DNA from: Calliphora vicina
Lineage: Eukaryota; Arthropoda; Insecta; Diptera; Calliphoridae
Direction of reading: 5' to 3'
NCBI RefSeq assembly: GCF_958450345.1
Contig: NC_088784.1
Location: 69,403,747 to 69,467,746, forward strand
DNA length: 64,000 nt
Below the pieces are notes generated by a model. That model was not told the DNA's origin. It did not search any database and worked only from the letters and a program-made list of their open reading frames with translations. The position numbers and the translations under genes were made by a program. Positions 1 through 11,280 of the stretch are shown one piece after another. Each line of letters opens with the position of its first letter. The first letter of the stretch is position 1.

Positions 1-187
1 CTACAACATGGGCAGTTTCCTGACGGAATGATTGATCGCCACCTTCGTAAGTGAATGAGAAAGAACCATCGGGATTGTTTTGACGTTCGAAATTGAGTAG
101 AGGTACAACCACACGTTTCTCTGTGGTGCTCTCAACATTGCCAATGCTGGCGGCGAAAGCAGCAGAGATTAGGGCAAATAAACAGAT
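1..187 (-). CDS. RR-1 type cuticular protein, main exon (gene 1, truncated by window edge)
   Basis: This exon encodes the start of a secreted structural protein of the chitin-based exoskeleton. Read on the minus strand it begins after an acceptor (CAG at 190-188) and stays open for 62 codons to the window edge. Joined to the four-codon exon at 3700-3711 it gives a hydrophobic signal peptide (MFKFICLFALISAAFA), a probable cleavage before ASIGN, then an acidic and polar linker. After that comes the opening of a Rebers-Riddiford (RR-1, chitin_bind_4) domain: NPDGSFSFTYEGGDQSFRQE, which matches the usual GsYsY-x-DG-x-R-E beginning. The GF-x-P-x-G half of the domain and the stop codon lie beyond position 1. 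The linker start ASIGN is shared with gene 3, which suggests the two are paralogues. By family knowledge such genes are expressed in epidermal cells around moults. Which cuticle gene this corresponds to cannot be told from the fragment. Confidence 0.9.
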   Translation of the reverse strand, partial: MCLFALISAAFAASIGNVESTTEKRVVVPLLNFERQNNPDGSFSFTYEGGDQSFRQETAHVV

Positions 188-1739
188 CTGTAAATGAAAA
201 AAGAGAAAAATTAATTAATAATTTATTTTAAGTTCTATATTGTGGGATTTCTAGGAACATGATATAGCATAAATAAATAATAATTTATGCAGTCTTGGGA
301 TGGAGATAACTGTAATTAATTTTAATTAAATCTCAAAGTGTTTTGTAATGGAAATTGAAGAGTTTTATAATAATATTGAAAGTTAAACAAAACTATTAGA
401 ACATATTTGCTAGATTTATGTTTCATTGGAATGAGTGAGTTTAAATTTATTAAACAAAATTCATTAAAATCATTTCACAAGTTTTAATAGGTGATAGATC
501 TATTTATTAAGAAAAGAATAACCAGAAATTGTACGGCTTTGTGTTTATTCAAATAAATTGATATTTACCAACTATCCATTTTTTCAATATTTCTCTATTT
601 TGATGGAATATAAAAAAAATAAATTTCTATATTTGCCATATTTTCAAAATAAGTTCTTTGATTATTCCTTTATCATATGCAAAAAATTTCCAGCTGCCCT
701 TCCTTGACCCGTTTCTTGCTAGCGGTGAAATTTTGAAAAAAGACATGGTTCCAAAAATGTGTTGCATGTATTTTTGGGCAATTTATGACATATAACCATG
801 AAAACCCATTCGATATGTCTTCTTTTACGGATTGTGAGCAATATTTGACAAGAAATTTAAAAAAAACTTGAAAAGAAAATTTAAAAAAAATTTTATCTTT
901 TTTGGCATAATTTTAAATCATAAAAACGCCTTTAAAGAAACATAAAAAATTAAACATTTCTCATAAAATTGATTTTTCCACAAAATTCATCACTTATTTC
1001 ATTGGTTGATCAATTACACTCTGCTACAAAATGACACTTTTTGTCAAAACTTGAAAAGCAACCTAATGGAGTTTGTAGGCCTAGGTGAGGACATACTAAA
1101 ACCGTTTTCAAAGATTTTGAGTTATTTTGAAAAAAACGGTTTTAGGGTAGGTCGTAGTACTTTAGTACCTCTAACTCACACATTTTTACACCGATTTCAA
1201 AATTTTAAACAATTATAGTAAGATAAAGAATTAAGTTCATAAAATGTATGTATAAGATCTATATTCCTATCAACAATAGTTATTTTAATTTTTTTCTATA
1301 CATATTTTTATTTTCAAAGTTGTTTAAAGTCAATTTTATATAGACAAAAATGAGACATTACTTATTAAAAGCGGTTTATACTTGCAAAAGTTATTAAAAA
1401 ACAAGTTCTTCAAAATTTACCTTGTAAATTAAAAATTTAAGCAAAAAGGTTGATAAATTTTGTTTTTCTTTAAGATATTCTTATCAAAAACAATACTTAT
1501 AACTAACAAATGTATCAAAAAATGCACGTAATTTTAAAGCGCATTCAGTTTTCTTTCCAACCCCGTTTAAAAATTTAAAGTCGGACAGACACTGAGTGAG
1601 TTACAGATCGATAAGTTGACGAACATGAATTTGAGGGTGTTTCTGAAATTTCTAATGTACTCAGCAAGCCCTATAACCCACGCTAGGTAATTTTCCAAGT
1701 TTTTTTCGATCGTAGCACCGTGTTATCTATCAAATGCTT

Positions 1740-2040
1740 TTAAAAGTCAAAAGCAAAAAAGTTTGAAGACCACAAATTGGAGGCATTACTTCATTAAAAT
1801 TTTTGTCAAACTCAAAAAGAGCTTGTAAAATCATTGGGAGCTACTCAAACAGCAATTTCAAAACATTTTCGAGCACCAGAATTCATCCAAAAGCAGGGAA
1901 ATTGGGCACAATACGAATTGAAATCGAGGAACCTTGATTTTGCATATGCGAAATGATGTTTGAACGCTATAAAACGAAATCATTTTGCACCGAATCTGCA
2001 TAAGGTGGAACCAGAAGGGCCTTATCTATTATGAGCAGCA
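1740..2040 (+). pseudogene. Mariner transposase remnant, first copy (internally deleted)
   Basis: Conceptual translation shows pieces of a mariner (DD34D) transposase N-terminal region: a stretch like CQTQKELVKSLGATQTAISK (helix-turn-helix part) followed by IQKQGNWAQYELKSR, with stop codons and no start. Near 2005-2042 the text jumps to a segment like WDQKGSIYYELL that belongs about 90 residues further on, so this copy has an internal deletion. A second copy restarts immediately after it. It is inactive. Confidence 0.8.
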
Positions 2041-2810
2041 ATTTAAAAACGTTTGCGAGCAGCAGGATTCAATTGGGTACCATACGAATTAAAGCCGAGA
2101 GATCTTGAATGACCGAAATTATGTTTGACCACTATAAAAGAATATCATTTTACATCGAATGGATCCATTATGATAACCCGAAGTGGAAGAAATCGTACGT
2201 GAAGTCCGGAATCGACACCAAAGTCAAATATCCATGGCGCTAAGGTAATATTCTGTATTTGGTGGGACCAAAAAGGTTCTATCTATTATAAGCTGCTGAA
2301 ATCTGGATAGAAAATCACACGGAAACTGTGCCGAATGCAACAGATTAATTTGAAGCATGCATAGGTCGAAAAGCGCCCAGAATGAAGGCCAGATATGAAG
2401 CCGTAATATTCTATCATGACAACATTCGGGCACATGTTGCAATAACTGTTAAAAACTATTTAGAATGAAGTGATTGGAAAGTGTTTCCTCAACCTCTGTA
2501 TAGACCAGAACATGGCCCGTCCGACTACTATTTCATTTGATGGAAGCAGAACGCTCTCTCTGGAATACGCTTCACTTTGGAATAGAGTATCCGAAATTGG
2601 CTTGATTCGTTCTTGTTCTTAAAGGACGAGCCGTTTCTTTTGGTTCGCAGTTCATACACTTGGCCGCATAAGTTTGCGTATGTTGCCAGAAAGATGGGAA
2701 AAGTTCATAGCTAATAATGGCCAATACTTTGAATAAACTTATTTTGAACAAATGTTGCAAAATAAAAGCTAAACATTTGAAGAAATCCAGCATTTCTAAG
2801 TCATAAAACC
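2041..2810 (+). pseudogene. Mariner transposase remnant, second copy
   Basis: This copy starts again at the NWVPYELKPRDLE motif and runs on through MHYDNPKWKKSY, WWDQKGSIYYKLL, a decayed HDNxRxH block, PDYYFI and the C-terminal block ending PERWEKFIANNGQYFE. The order matches a mariner-family transposase, and the HYDNP and HDNAxxH blocks are where two of the catalytic aspartates normally sit. Many stops and frameshifts make it a dead copy. Clear terminal inverted repeats were not found on either side. The arrangement of two partial copies in tandem may be a recombination product. Confidence 0.85.
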
Positions 2811-3036
2811 AATATATATATAATATATATCGATTAGCTAGCTCTACTGTGCAAGTTTGAAAGTACTTGGAAATTCAGCAAATGTTTATTTGAGATCTTA
2901 AGAGACTTTTGTGAGAGGAAACAATGCCAATTCACAAAACTGAAAATCTCTTATTGTGATCTTTCCATTATTTCATTAAAAAAATACACGTTTGTTGTAA
3001 GGACAATGTTGTTGTTGTAAGGATAATGTATAACGC

Positions 3037-3129
3037 CCCCATATTAATAAACAATTTTAAATTTCTTAAAGGTTTATTAATCAAATTTTATATGAACATT
3101 AAATTTAAAAATTGTTTGTGAATATGGGG
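3037..3129. repeat. Short foldback (palindromic) repeat, family also at 58683
   Basis: The segment opens with CCCCATATT and closes with AATATGGGG. The arms contain AAACAATTTTAAATTT and its complement AAATTTAAAAATTGTTT around a loop near 3080-3100. The same arms, better preserved, occur at 58683-58766, so this is a small dispersed foldback element of MITE size. No target duplication is evident. Confidence 0.65.
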
Positions 3130-3699
3130 TTAAGTCTTCACTTTTCCGTCATAGATTTTTTAAAAATGTGAACGATCCTTTAATTTTTTGTGTTATTTTC
3201 TGTTTCTGTGCAACATTTTGTTAAATTTTTCAAAGTGGGCGGCAACATTTTAAAACTTTTTGATTTAATTTGGTTTATTTTGAGAAAAAAAACAGATATT
3301 CAATATTAATGACAACGATCATTCTATTTTCAATCAAACGTCTTGGTTTAGTATGATTTGTAAATTATATTTCAATTATAATTATTGACTTCGTCAACAT
3401 GTGTCCGGCTAAATGATATCTTAACACAGCTTCCATAAATAACTAAAAAATCCACTTCCACTTTATTTTATAAAATTTTGACACTGATTTTCCAACAATT
3501 TTTTAGATATGTAATAAATTGGTATGTTTTCTTAAGCAACATGTTGCTAAACACCATAGCTTAGCAACATAAATATGTTGCCAAACAATAACACTCTTCC
3601 AAACACACACTATTCACAATTTCACACTTAAACATTTGTTTAATTTATTAACACTATTTATTTCTATACAAAATTAAATCTATTTTATTCCAAACTTAC

Positions 3700-3711
3700 G
3701 AATTTGAACAT
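3700..3711 (-). CDS. Cuticle gene 1, 12-nt first coding exon (MFKF)
   Basis: On the minus strand ATGTTCAAATTC is followed by a strong donor, GTAAGTTTG. The four codons MFKF start a signal peptide that continues in phase 0 in the exon ending at 187. The start is chosen because a TATAAAAA box lies about 75 nt upstream, no earlier ATG in the leader makes a better frame, and genes 2 and 3 begin in the same way. It is too short for ordinary ORF searches. Linking it to the exon at 1-187 rests on splice sites and analogy. Confidence 0.75.
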
Positions 3712-3784
3712 GTTTGCAAACTTAGATCTTCTTTACAGTACCAACTTCGTATCTAGACTTAAATCAACATCCAGAATTCCAGCA

Positions 3785-3792
3785 TTTTTATA
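3785..3792 (-). promoter_or_regulatory. TATA box of cuticle gene 1
   Basis: The minus-strand sequence GGTATAAAAATGC lies 74 nt before the ATG at 3711. Transcription would begin roughly 25-30 nt downstream, near 3755-3762, which gives a leader of about 50 nt. A strong TATA box is usual for highly expressed, stage-specific cuticle genes. Confidence 0.7.
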
Positions 3793-4902
3793 CCAAATGA
3801 CAAAAATATACCCAACAAATTATCAAAATATTTTCGTTTACTAAAATAAATTAAGAAAGAAAAAAACCAAAATAAATAATAGATTCTTAATAAAAATGTA
3901 TGATTAAACAAAAAACGCAGAATATCCAACAACAAACACCTCAGATTATACAATATATAAGTTTTTTTTCAAATATCTTAACAAAAAACGTACACTCTTC
4001 TTCTGTACATTTTGTTGCTATCTTTAAATTGTTTAACGTTTTTTATGGTTTTTGCTTTATCTTTTCTTTGTTTATTAATGAGTATTTTTTGAAATTAATT
4101 TGCATACAAGTGACTCACGGCAGCTTCTTATCACAACAACATGTGTTTTTTGATACCAAAACACTCAGCTATTCATGAGCACTCGTCCAAACACCGCAAA
4201 ATATGCTGCGCATGCGCGTGTGTCTTAATTTTTTATTCCGAAGAGATGAAACTTAAACAAAATCATATTCTTAATTTTGTGCTTCAAAATCATCTTTATG
4301 TTAATTAAGTTGTTGCATTTTAATAATTTTTTTTTAGTTTTTATCAATAAACAAATTATTACTAATAGATGAGGCAGGGTTTTCATTTGAATTTCTATTT
4401 TAAATAATTCATTCATTTATTTATTTGTGTTTTTTTTTACACACAATTAATTCAAGTGGTGACTGTTAGTGTTTAATTTATTTTTGAGTTAAATAGAAAT
4501 TTATTCTTAAAATTATTTTCCCATGAACTGACGTAATTATTTTTGTATCGGAAATTTCGTGAAAAATAAATAAATTGAAAGTTTTATTTGCGATAGCATG
4601 ATCGATAATACAATAAACTGCATGTAAAAGTCAGTGTTTTATTTGTTGGTTTATATAATTAACAGTGTATTGCCAAAAAGAAATTTTATTGCAAAAATAT
4701 TTCTCAGTACCTCAATGGTATATAGATGGATGTAAGAGTTTTTGAAAACTATATATATGTACATTCGATGCTCACAAGGGCTAAAATTTTTCTCCATCAC
4801 ATTAAGGAGCATTTAAGCAGAAATGCAAAAAAAAAATTAAAGAAAAAAAAACGTATCATATTTTCAAGACTTTAAGTTGAAATTTGTAGTTTTGAGACGC
4901 TG
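3793..4902. other. Upstream region of gene 1, no recognised feature
   Basis: This is AT-rich DNA with many A and T runs. Short open frames here (for example 3900-4178) have no recognisable domain or coding character. Distal regulatory elements of gene 1 may lie here, but none can be named. Confidence 0.5.
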
Positions 4903-5949
4903 CACAGTGGTATGAGAATAAAAAAAGATGGAAATAAATGAAATTTCGCATGCGCAAAGAGAAAGTATAGTCGAGTTTAACTTTTGAATTTGGACCACAT
5001 GAACCCACCAGGAGCGGGACCAGAGGTTCCCAAAGTAGGACACCTTGGGTATGTTAAATTTTTAAATTGATCCTATAGCTATCAATTATCTCTTATAGCT
5101 TAGGAGATATTCGCATTTGAAAATTTAATTTTCAACATTTTTACCCACCCTACTCCAGTTTTTTGATGACCGCGGTTCCAAGTATTCGCCGATATTATCC
5201 ATTTTTCTTTTATAGGATTAACAATAGATCTATTTATGAAATAAAGAAAGAATTGTTTAAAAATCATGGCTGATTCCAAAGTTACATGCATTTGAATTTA
5301 AAAAAATAAAAAAAGGCGATTTTTCGCAATTTTTTTGGGAAAAAAGTACTTTTAATCCTTTTAAGTTATTTAAAAAATTTCTAAGAGGATGTATAATGAG
5401 TTTGTACTTTTTGAAAAGCTAACTTTACCCCAAATATTTTAAATGAAAAAAACATTTATAATTTTTGATACCGTAAAATTTTTTTATGTAAAATTCAACT
5501 TTACGGCAAAAATTCTCAAATCGCATACTCGATATCAAAACATAGTAACCTATATTAGATGGCTCAATAAGTTCTTAATTATTTTGTAAAGGGTTCCGAT
5601 AACCCCGCCCCTGGTATGGATATTATAACCTCAAAACGAAAAAATCCCATTTTTGGGATTTTTCAAGATTTTTTTTGGGAATTACGAGGTTTTATGTAGT
5701 GCTCGATGAGGAGATTCTATATGTGTATTTTTTTTAAAGTGGAACACAAACGAAGAAATAGGATCATTTTAAAAATTTAACATACCCGAGGTGTCCTAAT
5801 TTGGGAACCCCTGGTCCCGCTCCTGGTGGGCTAATGAGGTCCAAATTCAAAACTTAAACTGGACTACACTTCCTCTTTCATTCAAATCGGCGTAAGGGTT
5901 TAGAAGTTACAGATTTATTTCCATCTTTTTTTATTCTCATACCACTGTG
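4903..5949. mobile_element. Transib-like non-autonomous foldback element
   Basis: This is a 1,047-bp element with identical 37-bp terminal inverted repeats that begin CACAGTGGTATGAGAATAAA. It is flanked by a 5-bp duplication, CGCTG (4898-4902 and 5950-5954). Inside, the arms continue as an imperfect inverted repeat (about 4992-5068 against 5767-5850, containing CCAGGAGCGGGACCAG). There is no open frame. A terminal CACAGTG, about 38-bp ends and GC-rich 5-bp target duplications are the known signature of the Transib superfamily, the transposons related to RAG1. The family call is an inference from the ends, because no transposase is present. Confidence 0.7.
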
Positions 5950-6729
5950 CGCTGTCAAAGTCCGGAAATTGAAGACAAATTAATGCGTGTTTATTGTTTC
6001 TTTTATTTTAAGAATTTTATATGGAAAAAATTAATTTAAAGAAAAAAATAAACGCTGATAATTTCAGGAAAGGGAAGAAAATTAAACACGCATTTAATTG
6101 ATTTTTTTCATTTTAAGAAGTTTATATGGTATTTTTGCGGCTAAAGGAATAATGGTTTTACATCGATTTTTTTATTTGAGAGATATGATCGATTACTATT
6201 ATCAATAATTAATAAATATATCTTCAATATTTATGTTGGAACAATTCGTTCAAAAATTAAACAGAAAAAAACTAAAAAAAAGGTTTTTAAAGGTTAAAGA
6301 AGTTTTTCTTAAAAAAATGTTATCTTAATAAAATTAGAAATCTCTATATTCAGAAACAAGAAAAAATGTTTGCGCCATTTATTAAAGGTATCACTTTTGT
6401 TAATTTTTCCGGTTTTAAGAGGTTTGAATTATTTTTTTTTCACATTGCTTATTTTTTTGGCTAAAAGACGTGATTCACAGCTATTTTCAATATTTTAAGA
6501 ACAAAACGTATCTTAAATATTTATGATAGAAAAATTCGTTAATTTAAAAAAAAGTTTGCGCAAGTTTGCGACATTATTTTTTTGGCGATTTTGTTTAAAT
6601 TAAATATTAAATAATGAAGAGATTTTTTCAAAATTTAGCTTTTATTTTAAAAAATTTCTAGAATTTAAATTTACTCCAAATATTGGCCTTTATTAGCTAT
6701 GTCAATTACGTATCTTCCTGCTACATACC
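5950..6729. other. AT-rich spacer, nothing recognised
   Basis: Long A and T runs with no long frame, inverted ends or tandem repeat that I could support. Confidence 0.5.
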
Positions 6730-7574
6730 AGTCTATATAAATAAAAATTAAATGTCGTTCGGTAATTGCATCAGTTGAGAACGTTTTAAATGTTGGACAT
6801 ATGTTTTTACGGAATGAAAAATTTACCACGCCCATCATACGCCCACTTTTTTCGATTTATCTAAAATCGCAAAACGGCTACAACTATTTAGCTAATTTTT
6901 TTGTTCAAGTGTTCGTAGTTATCCAATTTAAGTTTTTACTGAAGGAAAAATTATTAGCGATTGTCGATATTTCATAAGAAAAATATAAAATTTTACAATA
7001 TAAACCTGTGTTTTACAAGCTTGAACGTGAAATTCCTTTATTATTAAATGCTTTATTAAAATATAAAACTAAAATTATTAATTAAAATTCGAAAACGAGA
7101 TCACAAGAAAATATCCATTGAAATAAAATTACATAGCAAATAAAATTACTCATTCGTTGTCATACAAAAAAATTAATTTAGAGGATGCCAACACATTTCA
7201 AAATATCTAAATTCGCTAATAACTTGACCAATAAGTGTTTAATCAAGAAAAGGAGCTCGATCTGTGATTATTCATATTTCAGACCAAAATATGTACATTG
7301 ATTTACATGTATTCTCTTGTTGCAAGACTTAGGTTTTGACAACAGACTCTGTCTCAGTAACGCTTCTATGTATATGTTATTCTATGACCATAAGATTCAT
7401 TGTACATCAGACATAACCCGAACCTATATGAATAAAAATTATCATTCAACAATACGTTTTTTTTTTCTTTTTATCTATTTTTACCCATTTCAAACTGCTT
7501 CTCACAAATTCACAAATCGAACATAAGCATTTTTTTTAATTTGGTCAGGACTACGTCTGTCGGTTCAGCTAGTA
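6730..7574 (+). mobile_element. Non-autonomous Helitron/Helentron-like element, one internal unit (F1)
   Basis: The left end (TATATAAATAAAAATTAAAT, then a GAGAACG motif) resembles the 5' end of insect Helitron-type elements. The right end is CTGTCGGTTCAGCTAGTA. Near 7195-7290 is one copy, in reverse, of the unit that is tandemly expanded at 55290-56640. The flanking text (TTTCCATTGAAATAAAATTA region, CGCCCACTTTTTTCGATTTA) is also shared with the element at 54883-57119, which lies in the opposite orientation. No terminal inverted repeats or target duplication are seen, as expected for rolling-circle elements. No coding capacity. Confidence 0.65.
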
Positions 7575-7640
7575 TAATATAAAATATAAAAATGTTTTGA
7601 CTGAATATCCCAAACAATTTTTTCAACGAAATTTCATTAA

Positions 7641-8084
7641 CCCTCTAAAACATCAATTATCTCAAAAAGAATTATTATAATTTTTTTTTAAACTTAACTG
7701 TGACTTCAGTTACTAATTTGTTAACATTTCCCTCGAAGGTCGAAATGCATTCTGACTTTTAGTTTTTTTTCTGTCAGCTGTTTTGTGAGTGATTTCATAA
7801 TTTTAGCACGTGAAATTTTGTGTGTGATTTTTTTTTTTTAAATCTGTGTTTTACTAACTTCTAGTTGCTCGATCTATTTTCTTTTTCATTAGTTTTTCAA
7901 TAAAATCGTATCATAATTATTGTTTTTTACACCTAAACCGTCAACAATGCCCTGAGGCACTCTTAACCTTTTTGCGCCTGGTTCCTAAACTTAAATTGCA
8001 AATTAGTTTTTGATAGCTGTTTTGGGTTTATTGGCCTAAACAAATTATTCCACAACTTTTTTTTAACTTTTTAAAGTTAGAGGG
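7641..8084. mobile_element. piggyBac-type MITE
   Basis: The left end is TTAA followed by CCCTCTAA. The right end is TTAGAGGG followed by TTGA, a one-base change from the TTAA expected for a piggyBac target duplication. The 444-bp interior has no long frame. The same ends occur intact at 54404-54648. Confidence 0.6.
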
Positions 8085-9138
8085 TTGAAATTTGTTCATG
8101 CTGTTAAAGTAAATGTAAAATTTTTGAATAGGAATTAATTCAGAAAATATTTATATTTAAACATCGATGTTTAATTGAATTAGAAAACTGTTTTTAATTG
8201 GATTTTCGTCAAGATTTGATTTTGTTTTGGAAAATATAGCTATTTTGATCCAAAACATTTCAGCATTTTGTTTTTAGATGAAAAAAAAAACAATTTTAGA
8301 CTTTGGGAGCACCAAAACTGGAATAGACCCAATAGATAACATATTATTTCAATAACATAATTTTAGTTCAACACCAAATTAAGAATAATATTAACAGTAA
8401 TAAAATTTACAAAATGTTCAACCAACAAAACCATAAAACGCATTTCATCACAACCTTTCCATTTTTGCATATATAATTATGTATTTCTTTCATTCTGTTT
8501 AAACCGTTAAAATCACTTTAATAAATTTAAATAAAAAAAAATACAATCTAAACAGATTTAGATGAATAAATATTTTAAATTATTTGTTTGTTAACCTTTA
8601 ATTTATTTAAATTAAGTGACCAAATAAAACAAGAAATCAGTTTAGATTTTATTTGCTAAAAAGAACAAATAAATTTGCAATTCTGAAAGTTGAATTCACA
8701 CATTCATAAGTATACATTATTAAGTTATAGGGGATGACAGTATAAAATAGTTACAACTAAACAAATTTAATTTACATTTGAGAGTTTCGTCTTCATTATA
8801 TTAAATGATTCACTGAATAGTTAATTGAAATACTAGTTTATTAATTTATTTAATCGTTCTGCATGTGAAGATGTAGCTGAAGATTTTTATGCTTTTTTCA
8901 TATAAGTAAGTTATATGTACTATGGGCAACAAAAGTGAGTAAACACCAGTGAATTATATTATATTTTTAAGATAATGAAAAACATTAGAGTCCAGCTTAA
9001 ACCTTTTTTTTAGAACTCAAAACTTTTAAATTTTACTCTTTGGATGAGAATTATAATTTCGAAAGTATTACAATTGTATCTGAATCACTTTGGCAGAAAA
9101 TGGGCGGTATCGGAAACTCCTATAAAAAGTAAAGTTGG
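8085..9138. other. AT-rich spacer, nothing recognised
   Basis: No coding signal, inverted ends or array that I could support. Confidence 0.5.
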
Positions 9139-10156
9139 GTTTCCGCATACACCGTAATCGGCGCCGATAACGAAAACTGAAACTGAAAAACGTTGGTGTT
9201 CGTCACAGTCTCGTTTCTGAATTGTGTTCGTTTCTGTTGGGTGCGTTGCGGCATAAAACAGAAACGAAATTATTTTTTAGTTTTGGATGTCGCACATTTA
9301 ATAGAATTTCATTATTTTTGACAAAATCTATTATTTTTTCATCTTCCAATAAAGAAAAAAAAATTTTTTATTCATTTTGATTTTCTTTAAATTTGAAATA
9401 AAACAAGTAAGAGTACTATATTCGGCCGTGCCGAATCTTAAATACCCTCCACCTAAATATGATGGTATAACAACTGAAATAATATACTTAACAATTGTTA
9501 GAAAGACTAGTTTACGCAGAAAATATTTTATTTCAAATGTACAAAAAATTGTATCTAATTCAGCAATTTATAACTGAAATTCCTATTAGAACATATGAAA
9601 TTTAAAAATTTATATACTTAATAATTAGTTAATACGTTTGGATCAACATTTTTCCCTTTTAACCTGAAGTGAAGAAAAAGAGTATACAAATATATTTAGA
9701 CAAATTTCAAAATATTTGGTTGTGGGACTTATGTGGGAGCTATGACCTATTATGATTCGATTGTCATAAAATATTTTTACGTGATTTTTATGTATTTATA
9801 TGCTGTGGCCAGTTATGGACCAATATTCACAAAATTCAGTATTATGATTTTTGAATACAAATTACTGATCTGTGTACTATTTTGGTTTAATATATGGATG
9901 CTATGACCTATTATGGTCCTAAGTATTTAAGGTCTATTTTTGTACAATTTCATATAAACAACGTTAACAAGAGTGGACCTTATATGGGAGCTATGCCGAA
10001 TTATGGACCAATATTTAAAAAATCTTGTAGTTCGATTCTTGAATACAAATTACTGATCGGTGTAAAGTTTTGGTTCAGTATAGATTTTTTTGGATATTTG
10101 TGCAGGTTAATGTGTTTTCCTGAAGTGGTTCTTATATGGAGGTTATGACCAATTAT

Positions 10157-11280
10157 CAGAGTTGGGGGTAGTGCACTAAATGTTGAGTGCAATCAACATT
10201 TCACTAGCACTAAATATTATTTTAAAAAATATAGTTTTAACTAATTTTCATCAGCTTTAGTTGTAGTGAAGCTTATATTTTTATCACTAATATTTTTTAG
10301 TGATAGTGATATTTTTTTAACTATAAATCAATTGAGTGGTAGTGTAGAAATAAGCACTAAACTCAAATAGTTAAAAAATTTAACAATAACTAAAAAAAAG
10401 CTTCAATAATTTTCTTTGCACTAATATATTCAAAATTAGTGATCGTGAAGTTATTCCAGTTTAAACTAGAATATTAAATATACAGATGTTTGTTGAGCAA
10501 GCTTCAAAGTGTTTTTCAGCATCCGAAGAAATAATAACACAAAAAAACACTGATAATGTAGGATTCTTAGATTTTGGGGAAATTGACAGTAAGTGAAAAA
10601 GTTATTGAAGAAATTACTTAGTTTATTAACATCTTCAATATTAGGACCTTCAACCTTTGTTCAGAAAGATGGCATAGTGAAATACGTGCATTCCTTTTAA
10701 GCTCGGACACTGATATTTGCAGTCTCAAAAAATATCCAATAATAAGGCAAATGTTTTTTAAATTTAACACCCCTTTGGCTTCTTCTGCTCCAGTAGAGCG
10801 TTTATTTTCTTTTAGTGGAATGGTGGATTCTCCTCCGAGAAATAAATTAAGTGATTCGAATTTCGAAAAGCTTGTTTTACTTAAAGCCAATAGTCGCTAA
10901 TTATTTTATGTGTAATTGCTTATTTCTCTTTTTATTGTAATTTGTATATTTATATACCGCTTTTACGTTTTTTCCTTAAATATATTAACTTAAACTATGA
11001 ATAGAGTAAAACATTTCTTTGTTGAAAAAAATAGTGCAGGAATATTTTTTTAACTAAAAATTTTAGTGTAGAAAAAATTATTTCATTAGGCTGCAAAAAA
11101 AATATTTTAACTATTTTCAAAATATTATTAGTTAAAAAATTTTAACTACACTATCACTATTATTGAGTGAGGCTTATATTTTTCAACTCATCACTAAACA
11201 TTAAAAAAATTAGTGAAATATTTTACACTACCACTAACTATTAGTGATAGTTAAAAATTAGTGCACTACCCCCAACTATG
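10157..11280 (+). mobile_element. hAT-superfamily element with perfect 8-bp target duplication
   Basis: The ends are CAGAGTTGGGGGTAGTGCAC and, as complement, CATAGTTGGGGGTAGTGCAC. The flanks carry the 8-bp duplication CCAATTAT at 10149-10156 and 11281-11288. The 1,124-bp element contains a fragment of transposase C-terminus (10622-10900). Subterminal repeats of ACTAAT/TTAGTG motifs are abundant, which is typical of hAT ends. It is non-autonomous because most of the transposase is gone. Confidence 0.92.
10622..10900 (+). pseudogene. hAT transposase C-terminal (dimerisation) fragment
   Basis: An open stretch of 92 codons without a start ends in TAA at 10898-10900. It contains KKYPIIRQMFFKFNTPLASS followed by APVERLFSFSG and, near the end, LSDSNFEKLVLLKANSR. 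This matches the hAT C-terminal dimerisation block, where P-L-A-S-S-A-P-VERLFS and a closing LVLLKAN are characteristic. The N-terminal zinc finger and the catalytic DDE core are missing, so no active enzyme is possible. The frame lies inside intact hAT ends, so it is an internally deleted copy and not a host gene. Confidence 0.85.

Larger units (their letters stand above)
188..3699 (-). other. 3.5-kb intron of cuticle gene 1
   Basis: The donor is GTAAGT directly after the ATGTTCAAATTC exon and the acceptor is a pyrimidine-rich tract ending in CAG at 188-190. The intron is very AT-rich. It holds two decayed mariner pieces (1740-2810) and a short foldback repeat (3037-3129). Nothing else recognisable lies in 191-1739 or 3130-3699. 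The intron is inferred from splice sites and from the matching exon layout of genes 2 and 3, not from transcript data. Confidence 0.75.
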
